Shown one piece after another: positions 42,101 through 50,200 of a stretch of DNA of 64,000 nucleotides. The notes under the pieces were generated by a model, which had not been told where the DNA came from, did not search any database, and saw nothing but the letters and a program-made list of their open reading frames with translations. The DNA is taken from NCBI GenBank assembly GCA_016286575.1, contig JAEETB010000002.1:1-64000 (forward strand), written 5' to 3'. Every line of letters starts with the position of its first letter. Position 1 is the stretch's first letter. Both the position numbers and the translations under genes were made by a program. The DNA comes from Prevotella sp. GTDB lineage: Bacteria > Bacteroidota > Bacteroidia > Bacteroidales > Bacteroidaceae.

Positions 42101-44747
42101 GGGCAAGACCTATTCTAACGCGGTACCTCTGCGTGTCGCCAACTATCATGATCTGGCCGAAGTACTGGATGACCCGAATCTTCTCTACATCGACCGAAGC
42201 GACGTGGACCGCAACTGCAAGGTCTACATCAATGACTATAGCAAGGATGCCGAACCCAAGAACGGTCTCGATCTGTTGAAGAAACTCTTCGACGAGAAGG
42301 CCACAGGCTATATCAAGGGTTGTGACAATCTCGACATCATCCTGCGTACCGACTTAGACCATAGCGGCAGTGCATGGACCGGCATTGGCGGTGAGGGTAA
42401 CTGCTTCGAGGGAGACCTGCACGGCGACGGTCATACGATAACAGGACTTTCGAGCTCACTCTTCGGCAGCCTCTGTGGCAGTGTCTATAACCTCGGTGTC
42501 ACAGGCTCGTTTACCGGAGGTGGTATTGCCGAGCAGGGCGACGGCTATGCCGAGAACTGTTGGGTAAGCACCACAGGTACTGTCGCTGCTGGTACGAAGG
42601 CTATCATCGGTAATCCTACCCGTGGTGTTGCCGGTAGTCACCAGATGGTGAACTGCTACTATCCCGAGACGAATGCCTATACCGCTTATGACGGCACCAA
42701 GGCGATGTCACAGAAAGCCTTCTACGGTGGTGAGGTGGCCTACAAGTTGAACGGTTTCTTACTCAACAAGCGTCAATACGACAACACGTCCAGTGGCAGC
42801 TTAGACAAGAAGTATTACTATCTGCCGTTGCAGTCCGATCAGTCGTTGCCTGAAACGATGAGTGAGGGAAGCTATCCTGGCAATTACGCCATCTATCCAC
42901 TCACCACGAATCGTACAGAGCCTGTGACGGGTATCCGTGGCTATGTGGAGCAGCGCTTCTCCGACGGCGACTATCGCTATGCCGCAGGTACTATCCCTGA
43001 GACGTCAGATATCCGCATGAGGAATGTCACCATCGGTGCAGGCACCGAGGCTGAAGAGACCATGACCTATTACGTTCCTGTCTGGCCAGATGACTATCTG
43101 TACTTCGGTCAGAAGCTGACCTATGGTTATGTTGACGGACAGGCTCACCAAGACTATCCTTCTGCTTTGAGAAGAGATGGTGAACTGGTGAAACGTGATG
43201 AAAATGGCAACCGCGTCTTCCGTGCTCCGGCCTACTTCGGTAGCAGCACGATCGGCGAGGCCTTCTTCAACCAGAATGCCGTCTTTGCATCGGCCAAGAA
43301 GGACGATGAAAATGCAGTGGCCTATAAGGGTCTGACAGCCATCGACTTCTCTGGTGCCAGTGGTAATGACGGTGAGGGTCTCTACTATCCGCCATTGCTC
43401 GACGATGACGGTCTGGTAGGATTCCAGAATGTTGATTTGACCAAGAACCTCTTGGTTTACACCAAGACGACCCAAGGTGGAAATACAGCGGCAGACAAGA
43501 CGACCTCTGTCGTGGCCAATTATCTGCAGGAGCCTACCTACGATGATTATGAGACCAACGCGACGTATAAGACCGTATCCCAGGCAGACTCGAATCATGA
43601 GCATGGTCATTGGGTATGTGACGGCGTGGCCTACCGCGATCATTTCCTGGTAGATAAGGAAGACTTCAATTGTCCGATTGAGTACACCTTCACTGACGAC
43701 AAGCGGATGTGGTATCAGCGTCTGCCGGAGCGTTATGTGACGGCTGAAGGCGGTTCGAACAAGGGCTGGCTCGACATCAGTCTGCCGTTCAAGGTCGAGA
43801 CTGTCAGCACACAGACCAAGGGCGAGCTGACCCACTTCTATCAAGGCAGCACAACCGGCCATGAATACTGGTTGAGAGAGTTGACGGATGTGAACAAGGG
43901 TACGCCCGACGACCTGGGTATCTTCCAGTATCTGATGACTGATCCTTATGATGGTGACAAGGAGTATACCAACACCTATCTCTACGATCATTATTATAAG
44001 TATAGTGATTATCGCGATGCCAACAGCGATCAGTATCAGAAGGAGTATTATGCCTCAAGCCATACCTTCGTGAACTATCCACGTCAGAAGGCTGGTGTAC
44101 CTTATCTGATTGGATTCCCGGGCAAGTACTATTACGAGTTCGACCTGAGTGGTGAATGGACTGGTCCATACCATACTTACTCAAGACCCGAGAATCCAGG
44201 TCAGCAGCTGCTCACCTTCGTTTCATCGACAGGTGCGAAGATTGGTGTGAGCGACACGGAGATGAAGAAAGTGTCCTACAACGGCTACCAGTATTGTGCC
44301 AACTATGGTCATAAGACCCTGGCATCCGGCGCAGATAACTATATGCTCGACAACGAGGGCTCTAAGTATGCAGCCCTGACGGCTGAGACAACCGTTCTCC
44401 CGTTCCGTGTATACTTTACAAGGTCAGCGTCTACATCGACCCGTACTGAGGCTGCCCACAATGTGCTGATCAGTGATCTGCCACCTGATTCAAGGACCAG
44501 AGGCATCGATGACGAAAACAAGTTCAGAAGTGGTGAGCTGATTGTGAAGGCCCGTAACAAGGTCATCTTGATCACCTCGGAACTCAATTATAAGACCGAT
44601 GTGTCCATTGTCACACCAGCAGGTGTTACCTTGAGCACATTCGCTATTGCACCGGATGAAACCGTCGCTACTCGTGTTGCCAGCACCGGCGTCTATATCG
44701 TATACGCTGATAATGGCAGGTATGTGAAGAAAATCATTGTGAAATAA
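33141..44747 (+). CDS. Giant secreted YGGGN-repeat protein (3868 aa)
   Basis: It has a signal peptide (MKLRYIIISYLMLLVATAVKAQ) and almost at once a VYGGGNEGDVGGN-type repeat. Residues about 24-1890 repeat [VI][YF]GGG[NE] separated by short strands such as TKVTVRAG, the look of a Gly-turn beta-solenoid. Residues about 2370-2870 hold at least six modules with G-x-x-Y-x-x-G-x-x-[IV]-x-x-x-x-Y (for example VNAGTAISKTEYDNI). Residues about 3060-3170 resemble the GLUG motif (GDGHTITGLSSSLFGSLCGSV). The end, TGVYIVYADNGRYVKKIIVK, looks like a type IX secretion C-terminal signal. No enzymatic motif was seen. An adhesive or structural surface role is inferred. Confidence 0.72.
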   Translation: MKLRYIIISYLMLLVATAVKAQITIGGNVYGGGNEGDVGGNTKVTVRAGDVHQVFGGARMADVKGNAFVNIDGEHASAYIIINKVYGGNDISGEIGDPKQAQNPVKKLPVELDMVATNNITKDWDAFVKISTKTEKVEGKVQETSNAQKIYIGQLFGGGNGDYDYTSSGTYNGLKAPDLRKTYLELLGGSIVNVFGGGNVATVTEDVVIHLDNPSKVVNHIKVKDGKEDDVNGTDLLTEDRFIKMGINYKFTYPNSASFQFGNLFGGNNKVDMAIQPKWNLLGGMVRNLYSGGNEGRMTCPQGLLLQIPEESTLIVDNVYGGCRKADVRPLDAAGKDVPNAQIQLEPNPTGIPAGFSAHTRILGGNINNVYGGNDISGNVYGGNTVAILTTIHGNVYGGGNGSYAYTDNPALKDELLWRDFYYNPKEILGLSGDTFTGLQSAEALNKVRPNAEQVSLLLRGTADKPVFVEGSVFVGGNSASLQNLTDIANRQAHVKIGSYVTIDNLFLGNNGENMVKTDEEVRNEDGLVQSEGVLRTIANTTIAGSKFNSMDLTQSDVFDKYMEGCAMKVMPSVVFDDVENYTPYSSQFGSLYCGGNVGSMMTDGLTEISFVDKAIIYDKIVGGCNKANVDAGEFNAAYEGGLIGEPDSHGDKLKLNFSGLKIQPMRWKDPNDKSKLLEWNTVVYNATTQQFDNVENVKPTEPGQNITSTDADIVRRLKGGNLYGGCYESGHVNGNVILNINETLMERDKLFDLTDEGDTLYVNTEKGKYTITKRNTGVILSEQGMDVLGDALNVFGAGYGAASEIWGSTTINLNKGYVFQIFGGGEMGAVGKKDADGKYGKKRADGTYGPDEKYSTYINLKGSVAGVSRATSSINSDMAECEFIYGGAFEGVIAGDIHINLGNGRIFNSFAGSCNADVLGHTETYIGRNGVDANGNDIAGFPWIRDHLYGGNDLGGRILGDAKFSSRIRDDVKGMVAGDYGVSSYMEYTQGRVRYILGGCFGDYDYNNDPAYKVGTGADCRVAQRPYLHNSFVNFRPNSNANNRVEKIFGAGEGYPGDREGDKGQDHSYVLIDIPDNVDNFANTEIFGAGAYNGVGMRYTAGETFAEGFDLNEATAVIDLLRGRVGAAYGGSYEEGVTRRTLVNVPVGSTIKIGSIFGGAYGSDAYLPCDVYEANVNYLTQSENAYLISDPTGSNQLMKGAIYGGNNHARRTLYGKVNISAPVRQKHPTYGMTTATVYGAGSGSLTWNEYTEVNLNAGASVWEVYGGGEAGGVMSAESVQKYISDYKPDYWPKVKDSDPNVPFTAAEWTAAWTLGSGYDPATLSTGYVNNKYTNLTNPLARKAEIDDRELTNEQKARIGNKYNTNVLIYKGAYVGNYAYGGGLGNENDAFVGSGDVYGTTYIALLGGIVNKDIYAAGTSGAVYNIFGAENMTASTNAFIAGGTVRNVYGGGWKGNVGYHDEKTTDTTNDIPGETHVVIGIRRDQSTIPSDYGFYNGVPAIQRNAYGGGEGGAIYGTTHLTLNNGYIGYVYLQAGETLNEQGKIVAASGTTEPRYVEKVDDETYWTNDVWSGVDRLKDCGNLFGGGYDVLSSVDFSNVTMWNGIVRNSVVGGGEVATIGRGAIEASGPSNSIRTLKGIYKAGKTNVEIYNGHVLRNVYGGGKGYNIFGYGQQGTLYMDGYVFGQTEVHVHGGEIGTTEGVAEGYGNVFGGGDIGYVYSPSIYSDKTKAKIGTGSPGHIYYYGADGKLTEDCKVVIAPYLQVKNGYTITYNGKTYNSYDYVPTDYLNTLPKKNESGTYVGTEWEKLFTGDTAGEEERGIYIRNAVFAGGNVASNSEQTYANATTIYGNTTATLYDVYHRDFITVGTEHTGGVYGGGNLSVVDGYRELNITNYGTDYYGLKQTISIDEYRSLSNRERAYFQLEYKCLADVTIGGVFYEKDKRLTEEEYLKLLSNEAIASQVKASFEPYGFCSIYAGRLLNTIQRADLCGVFGSRMVLQGAKDRVAEVGEAIDYTINRVGELSLNRQHSARSGEKSEDATHGNYFGIYSLVNYLGNLTSDVKFGSDYVNGDGITSTDGTTYYSYKSSKHTSSDRNKGQSSNQVALASGVFLELLTENSTKEHKEYGYVTGVVELDLINVKKDMVGGGFVYAKNEHRVPMYYPNKSNVLLSEYNKPKSEGGKQPDEARTYKRYRYSLDQEGDWSESAGSYVISGDNSHVYQTMEWHTSGNFIHPSKRIVDDCYPTNNSYVIGSANYSEAHYWYVKGEVYIYDQKVSAYTGSANAYSKEVHLPLTITAASNGKLQLLNVKPNLYAYKTDKNGTPVKIGTMGNDGKPIDKVFVNNESDSYGLNDVISWWDWHQLSASDRQYFVTETYVNCVTVNVDGVEYEPGTYVMDQRDYDLFMANNHDIRDSKGEKFKDDDGHDIGKTFAFRSSNNISHETGYLLTFDMNTPKIWDDYYSPQTGSSSEGKIMKSEYEAKFTDGMSDAQRQAVIDAWREGPTFTPTETGVYGKRSYRAGEVVTKETYDNAGEGKEKMEKAYVATETVTYTYNGTTKTVNAGTAISKTEYDNIGTYKNSFAEAWYCTNSVKLTNENYLLYGELKTAAEIAALKAISSKEATDAEIDAALTPAYICTQDGEYGGQRFDTGTNYSAIQAWSSLPTADRQKFSYNFDALDLLTDTDYLTVDPNVTTSPSHEETVATFHAPYTDQVDVEYQAVFKKQGVDVKFNGSNLADGAVLSNKEFETIRNDKRHYTHVETKNNGDDVYIAKNHFVYLGTPYGRGQVVDADVYNANASDVEAVRFPTAGEWYYCYEDYVAENGSTVSKGTTITKAEYGVVPNYQQYFIIQGEEPTETTTLYVSRESNAYDVMKEKIITVVYQYTYYEDEDDGSVKLNNELHVINVHLDLESGVPQIGQLSQPAVVLPGNVVGLKAPEVNPGLYEVLTSGWEIYTSQDDAENHRNGAPFENNNTPVYFYQNQKHYVTFYSKTYLGKTYSNAVPLRVANYHDLAEVLDDPNLLYIDRSDVDRNCKVYINDYSKDAEPKNGLDLLKKLFDEKATGYIKGCDNLDIILRTDLDHSGSAWTGIGGEGNCFEGDLHGDGHTITGLSSSLFGSLCGSVYNLGVTGSFTGGGIAEQGDGYAENCWVSTTGTVAAGTKAIIGNPTRGVAGSHQMVNCYYPETNAYTAYDGTKAMSQKAFYGGEVAYKLNGFLLNKRQYDNTSSGSLDKKYYYLPLQSDQSLPETMSEGSYPGNYAIYPLTTNRTEPVTGIRGYVEQRFSDGDYRYAAGTIPETSDIRMRNVTIGAGTEAEETMTYYVPVWPDDYLYFGQKLTYGYVDGQAHQDYPSALRRDGELVKRDENGNRVFRAPAYFGSSTIGEAFFNQNAVFASAKKDDENAVAYKGLTAIDFSGASGNDGEGLYYPPLLDDDGLVGFQNVDLTKNLLVYTKTTQGGNTAADKTTSVVANYLQEPTYDDYETNATYKTVSQADSNHEHGHWVCDGVAYRDHFLVDKEDFNCPIEYTFTDDKRMWYQRLPERYVTAEGGSNKGWLDISLPFKVETVSTQTKGELTHFYQGSTTGHEYWLRELTDVNKGTPDDLGIFQYLMTDPYDGDKEYTNTYLYDHYYKYSDYRDANSDQYQKEYYASSHTFVNYPRQKAGVPYLIGFPGKYYYEFDLSGEWTGPYHTYSRPENPGQQLLTFVSSTGAKIGVSDTEMKKVSYNGYQYCANYGHKTLASGADNYMLDNEGSKYAALTAETTVLPFRVYFTRSASTSTRTEAAHNVLISDLPPDSRTRGIDDENKFRSGELIVKARNKVILITSELNYKTDVSIVTPAGVTLSTFAIAPDETVATRVASTGVYIVYADNGRYVKKIIVK

Positions 44748-44775
44748 ATAATAATCATTTAAAATATTGAGCATT

Positions 44776-46143
44776 ATGAAAAAGGTAATGAAAAGAATGT
44801 TTCTGGTCGCCGTGCTGCTGATGGCATGCGTGGTGACGAAGGCAGAGGTAACGGTCGAGTTCGCTCGTGAGTTCACTGCAGAGACTGGTGGTACAATTAC
44901 GGTAAAGGGTCAGGCAGCCAACGCCACTGATGCTACCAGCACTGATGTTACCATTACGGTGACACCAGCCAAGGACTTTTTTATCACCAAGAATGACATC
45001 AAAGTCTATCTGACTGTTCCTGCCAGCACACGTTCGGTAGATTTTGAGAATCTGCTGACACTTAGTGGTGATGAGCCGAAGGACAAAATGGCTGCCCGTG
45101 ACTATACCTTCACGGTGCCTGCAGGCTTCGGTGCCATCATTTATGAAGCCGATTTCCAGTCAGCTGATGCACTCTACAACATCGGTGATGATTCGAAATC
45201 AGGTTCGGTGAGATGGTCGTTGAATGAAGAGAAGACGGTCATGACCATTGCCGGTACCGGACGTACCAAGGATTTCAGTCTCGGCAGTGCAGACTTTGTG
45301 GATCCGTTCGAGGCATTCAGAGCAGAAGGCTCTACCGTTAAGTCGATTGTGATCGAAGCTGGTGTCACTGCTCTTGGTGACAACATCTTCAGCGGCTTTG
45401 TAGGCCTGACCAAGATTTCCATCTTGAATAACAGTGCTTTGTTATCGCTTGGCAAGGAAGCCATCAATACGAGTGGCGTGTCTGTCGAAGTTCCCGGCAA
45501 TCTTTACAATGAGTATAAGATCACCGAGGGGTGGAGTGGTCTGACTATTGCCCCTGCTGAGGGATCTGTGGAGATGGCTATTACATTCGATAACAGTAAC
45601 TCCTATAGGGCATTTGTTAACAGTGCACAGAGTCTGATGATTCCAAGTGTGCTGAAGGCATGGGTTATCTCTGGACTGAATGCTAGCGGCACATCGTTGG
45701 AACTGTCTGAGGTGAAAGACATTCCTGCCAATGTTCCCGTCTTGCTTACGGCCTCCGGCAAAGTCAGCGATGGTTTCTATACCTCATCTGTCGCTTCAGC
45801 CGCCAGTTCAGCAGGCAAGTATCTGAAGGTTGCTCCTGAAGGAGGACTGACCGTTGGCGCAGGTCAGGTATATCTGCTTTACAATGACCGTTTCTACTTC
45901 TCTCAGGCCGGAACCCTTCCAGCCAACCGTGTATACCTGGATATGAGACAGGAACCAGCAGCCAAGACCCGTAGCAGTATCGGCATTGGTGACGATGGCA
46001 CAACGGCCATCCGTCGCATCGAAGGCGAGAACAAGCTGATCGACAAAGCCGGATGGTATACCCTTGATGGCCGTCAGCTTCAGACGATGCCAACTCGCAA
46101 GGGTGTGTATATCAATGATGGTAAAAAAGTCGTGATTAAGTAA
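44776..46143 (+). CDS. Secreted BspA-like protein with shared N- and C-terminal modules
   Basis: A 455-residue protein. I use the ATG at 44776 (MKKVMKRMFLVAVLLM) rather than the TTG at 44767. After the signal peptide (ending TKAE) lies a beta domain of about 110 residues containing ITVTPAKDFFITKNDIKVYL, which recurs in the next gene. The middle is BspA-like: VRWSLNEEKTVMTIAGTG, then IVIEAGVTALGDNIFSGF. The C-terminal module (LKAWVISGLNASG, WYTLDGRQLQTMPTRKGVYI) ends NDGKKVVIK, resembling type IX sorting domains. The stop overlaps the next ATG by one base (TAATG). A role as partner of the giant protein is inferred from position. Confidence 0.68.
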   Translation: MKKVMKRMFLVAVLLMACVVTKAEVTVEFAREFTAETGGTITVKGQAANATDATSTDVTITVTPAKDFFITKNDIKVYLTVPASTRSVDFENLLTLSGDEPKDKMAARDYTFTVPAGFGAIIYEADFQSADALYNIGDDSKSGSVRWSLNEEKTVMTIAGTGRTKDFSLGSADFVDPFEAFRAEGSTVKSIVIEAGVTALGDNIFSGFVGLTKISILNNSALLSLGKEAINTSGVSVEVPGNLYNEYKITEGWSGLTIAPAEGSVEMAITFDNSNSYRAFVNSAQSLMIPSVLKAWVISGLNASGTSLELSEVKDIPANVPVLLTASGKVSDGFYTSSVASAASSAGKYLKVAPEGGLTVGAGQVYLLYNDRFYFSQAGTLPANRVYLDMRQEPAAKTRSSIGIGDDGTTAIRRIEGENKLIDKAGWYTLDGRQLQTMPTRKGVYINDGKKVVIK

Positions 46144-47168
46144 TGTCTCGCAAGATGACGATAGTACAAAGCTTAGGGCGGCTGTTACTGACAGCGCTGC
46201 TCATGGTGTGGAGTCTGGGAATGACTGCGCAGAAGGTTAGCGTGGTCACCCAGAAGTTCAAGGGCGGTACTGTCGAGGAGAAGCCTGGCCAGACAGAAGA
46301 AAAGGACGGTAGTGTCACGGTTACGCTGACCGTGACCCCCGATCCAGGCTACATGATCTCGAAGGACGACATCAAGGTGGTGGAAACCATCTCAGCCGAT
46401 GCTGAGACCCGTGCCGATGCTGAGATCAAGCTAGGCAATCCTTTGCCATTGGAGGGCGATGATCCCGATGACCTCACCAAAGAACGAAAGTATACGGTGA
46501 AGGTGGAATCGCCGTTTGGCATCTATGTCAAGGAGGCCAACTTCAAGCTGAAGGATGCCGTACAGATCGAGGCTTCTGTCTTCTCCAAGACGAGCGAGGA
46601 GAGTACTGAACAGGCCGCTATGTTCAATCCACCAACAGACCTGGGCTTAGCCGAGGGCTTGAAAGCCTATATGGTGGTAGGCGTCAATACGGACAAGGGA
46701 AAGGTCGAACTCCAGGAAGTGAAGTACTTGCCCAAAGGTCTGCCACTGCTGTTGATTGCCGACGATCCTGGCGAAGGCTTCATTTTGGAGCCGAAGTCTG
46801 ATAAAACGTCTGAAATCAAAGACGCTGATAAGGCCAGCAACCTCCTGCGGATAGGCTCGGAAACCGTACAGCCCAAGGCCTTCGAAGATTATATCTTCTA
46901 TAAGGGCCGGTTCGTGATGGTCGACGGCGGTAAGCTTGCTGATGGCAAGATGTTCCTCGATCTCAATCAGGAGCAGGCCGCCAAGACGCGCGGTGTGCTC
47001 GGTATTGGCGGTGATGATTCCGGCACCACAGGTATTGCCGATGTGGAGCGTGCTGCGCGATCTGCTCACGACACCAGCTGGTACACCCTCGACGGCCGCC
47101 GCCTCACGACGCCCCCCTCCCGCAAGGGCATCTATATCCGAAATGGAAAAAAAGAGGTCTTTAAATGA
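46143..47168 (+). CDS. Secreted protein with the shared modules, short form
   Basis: A 341-residue protein with signal peptide (ending MTAQ). The N-terminal domain (VTLTVTPDPGYMISKDDIKVV) matches that of the preceding protein. The C-terminal module (LKAYMVVGVNTDKGKVELQEV, SWYTLDGRRLTTPPSRKGIY) ends RNGKKEVFK. It lacks the BspA-like middle, so it may be the minimal two-module form. Translational coupling with the upstream gene is suggested by the TAATG overlap. Downstream lies a 123-bp gap, the largest within the run, in which no clear TAnnTTTG promoter was seen. The function is unknown. Confidence 0.68.
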   Translation: MSRKMTIVQSLGRLLLTALLMVWSLGMTAQKVSVVTQKFKGGTVEEKPGQTEEKDGSVTVTLTVTPDPGYMISKDDIKVVETISADAETRADAEIKLGNPLPLEGDDPDDLTKERKYTVKVESPFGIYVKEANFKLKDAVQIEASVFSKTSEESTEQAAMFNPPTDLGLAEGLKAYMVVGVNTDKGKVELQEVKYLPKGLPLLLIADDPGEGFILEPKSDKTSEIKDADKASNLLRIGSETVQPKAFEDYIFYKGRFVMVDGGKLADGKMFLDLNQEQAAKTRGVLGIGGDDSGTTGIADVERAARSAHDTSWYTLDGRRLTTPPSRKGIYIRNGKKEVFK

Positions 47169-47291
47169 GAGTAGGAAGGATTATTCTCGATAAGGTATCC
47201 TTAAGTGGGTAAAAAATGGTAGTTAAGGATGAGTTATAAATGATTTTATTAAGTTCGTGGATAGTAATAATGGCCCAGGACTAAAGTTTAG

Positions 47292-50200
47292 ATGATGAAA
47301 ATGAAGACATATAGAATGACGTTAAAGCGCATGATGATGACGGTGCTGATGATGCTCACTGTATCAGCCATGAGCGCCGAGCAGAAGATTTGGCTACGCT
47401 ATTCTAGCGGAGGTAAGGCGAAGATCAGTCTCGATGGAAAGGGACTCGAGCTTGATAAGGAGAATAAGGCCACGGTGAAAGATGCCGCTGGCCTGAAGGT
47501 TGCTGTAACTGCAACACCCGACGACGGCTACACCGTATCCAGTGTAACCGCCCAGCTCTCCGTCACCCTTGATGACGGCAATTCCAAGACCCGTGGTGCC
47601 GACGATGCCTCATTCCTGGAAGTGACTAAGGAATCTGATACCGAATATGTCTTCACCATGCCTGACGCAGGCTATAATGTTGTTGTAAATGTTAATTTTA
47701 CAGTTGAATCATCAAGAAAAGGAGGAGATCTTAGTGGCATTACAATAAAAGGTGGTGATTTTTCGGGAACGTATTTTATTAAGAGTGTTAGTGTCAACAA
47801 AGAAACTACAGATGATTATTATTTGTGTCCTACGGAAGGGTGGGTTTACTATACAGGAACAAATAGTTTCACTGAGGAGGACAATGGTCAACCCTTCTTG
47901 ACAACTTATCCGTGTAAGAGTATTGAGGGTTACAATGCAACCAAGGCATTATGGAAGATTGAGAAAAGTGGCAATTACTATACTATCAAGCATGTCATTG
48001 ATGGCAAATACATGGTATATAATGGCCAAATCTCTGATGCGAATGCAAACCGTATTCGTGTACACCTTGCGGATGTTGAAACCCTTGGTGAAAATGAATT
48101 GTTTGTTATAGGTACGAATACTGCCGGCAATATCGTTATTTCACCTAAGAATGCTAGTACTAACTATTTCAACGTTTGTCAAGGTAATATAAAGGATTTG
48201 GCAGGATCTACTAAATACAAAGTTAAAGCAAAAAATGACGGTCCAACAACTCCCACTAATCATAAGAATGATATTCATGGAACGATTGGATTATACACTG
48301 ATATAAATGATTCAAATGCTCCATTTATTCTTGAAGACTACATCACCCGCCCGACAATAGATTATGATGTTAGTGACAATAACAAGATTATTATCACAAA
48401 TAAAACGACTTCATTATCTGGTACGATATATTATACCACAAATGGTGATGATCCTACTCTGGAAGCTTCAACTAGATCATCTTTTACAGATGCTTCGAAG
48501 ACGATAGATTCGTTTACTGATGGTACCATTATCAAAGCTGTGGCAAAGGTCGGTAATGATTATTCTAATGTTGTTACATTCACGTCATTTGTTCATGTGG
48601 GTAATTCAAATCAGTATTTGATTCAGACTGTTGATGGTGGTTCGTTCTATATGGTTCCACCAATTACTACAGAGACTAAAGTTACCACTACTAATATACC
48701 TCATGAAAAAATGGCTTGGTATTTTGATTATGTAGGACAAGAGTGGGGTATTCAATATTACAATATTGTAAATGTTAAGACTTCCAGTTATCTGTATTGT
48801 TCAGGAAGTAAAGGTTCTGATGGTGCATTTAAGTTAAAAGAAGATAGTGAAACAGATGCGAATCGATATACATTTGTGTTTGTTTCATCAGGAGATGGTG
48901 TTAATGTTATTCCAAATATACATTTTGCAGAAACCACGGGAATGTGTATGAGTAAGAAGAATGGCAATAATGCAACAGACAACCTGAATCTGTCTGATGG
49001 AACTGACAATAATTCTCGCTGGAAGTTTGTTGCGCTTCCTTCTGATTCAGACCCAAAGACATTGTTTGACCGCTCTTTTGCGTCGACAAGCTCGGGATAT
49101 AAGTCGTATGAAATACAGAGTGCCAGTGCAACGACAACTCATTTAGTTCCACCAGCGACGGTAGGTGGTAATCTAACTGCAAATACAACGGGTGACAATC
49201 CTGTGTGGTCTTTCGAAGATACAGGAGAGTCGGATACTTGGATTTCATATTATTATTTGAGAAACCGTACAACAGGCAACTATGTTTTCTTTGACGGAAC
49301 AGCAGGCCAAGATAATGGTAGTACATTCTTTACCAGTGCTACTATTACATCTGGTTCTGAGGATAAATTTAAGTTCATAGTTGTAAAAGCTACTAATGGC
49401 ACTTCATACAACATTATTCCAAAGTTGCTGAAAGATCAAGCAAACCAAACAAAGAATAGTTTAAGTAAAACCTCTACTACGGAATTGAAGACTCTAAACA
49501 GTAGAGCCGTAGAAGCATCTCTTTGGAACCTTGTAGAGACAAACACCTTTACTGTATTGCCTCCTACCATTGCATACGGAACAGGAGTTGTCAGCATGTC
49601 AAGTGTTACGCCAGGTGCCGTTATAAAATACACAACGAGTACTACCGATCCTTCAACAATATATGATGATGCAAATAAACCTGCCTATGCAGATGATGCC
49701 CAAATATATATAAAGGCTCTTGCTGCCGTTGGCAATAACACATCCAGTGATGTCACATTCATCAAGAACCCAGATGTTAATTTCACGGAAGGCTTTGATT
49801 TCTCTTACACAGGGTCTGCCATAGAACCGACTGTTAGCAGTGTAACGGTAACTCCAGAAGGGGGCTCTGCTATAACTATCGATGAAACAGAATATGAGAT
49901 AGCCTATAGCAATAACACAAACGTTGGTAAGGCAACCATCACCATCTCTGATGCATTGCCGGCTAACAATTTGATCATCAGCGGCATTTCTGAATTTGAT
50001 ATCACTAAGAGAAGTTTGGGTGATGGCACTACGGCAGCAGATGGTATAGTTATTACTGTGACAAAGGTTGAGGACACTCCCATTTCATATACAGTTACTG
50101 TTAAAAACGGCACAAGTATCACTTTAGTAGAGGATACCGATTATACCCTCAATGATGTAACTTCTGATGCTAGTGGTTATAGGGCTACGATTACAGCGGT

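Noticed and set aside
43005-43991. Minus-strand ORF of 328 aa
   Set aside because: Antisense to the first giant gene, whose frame is continuous and has coherent domains; no motif or promoter seen for the reverse frame.
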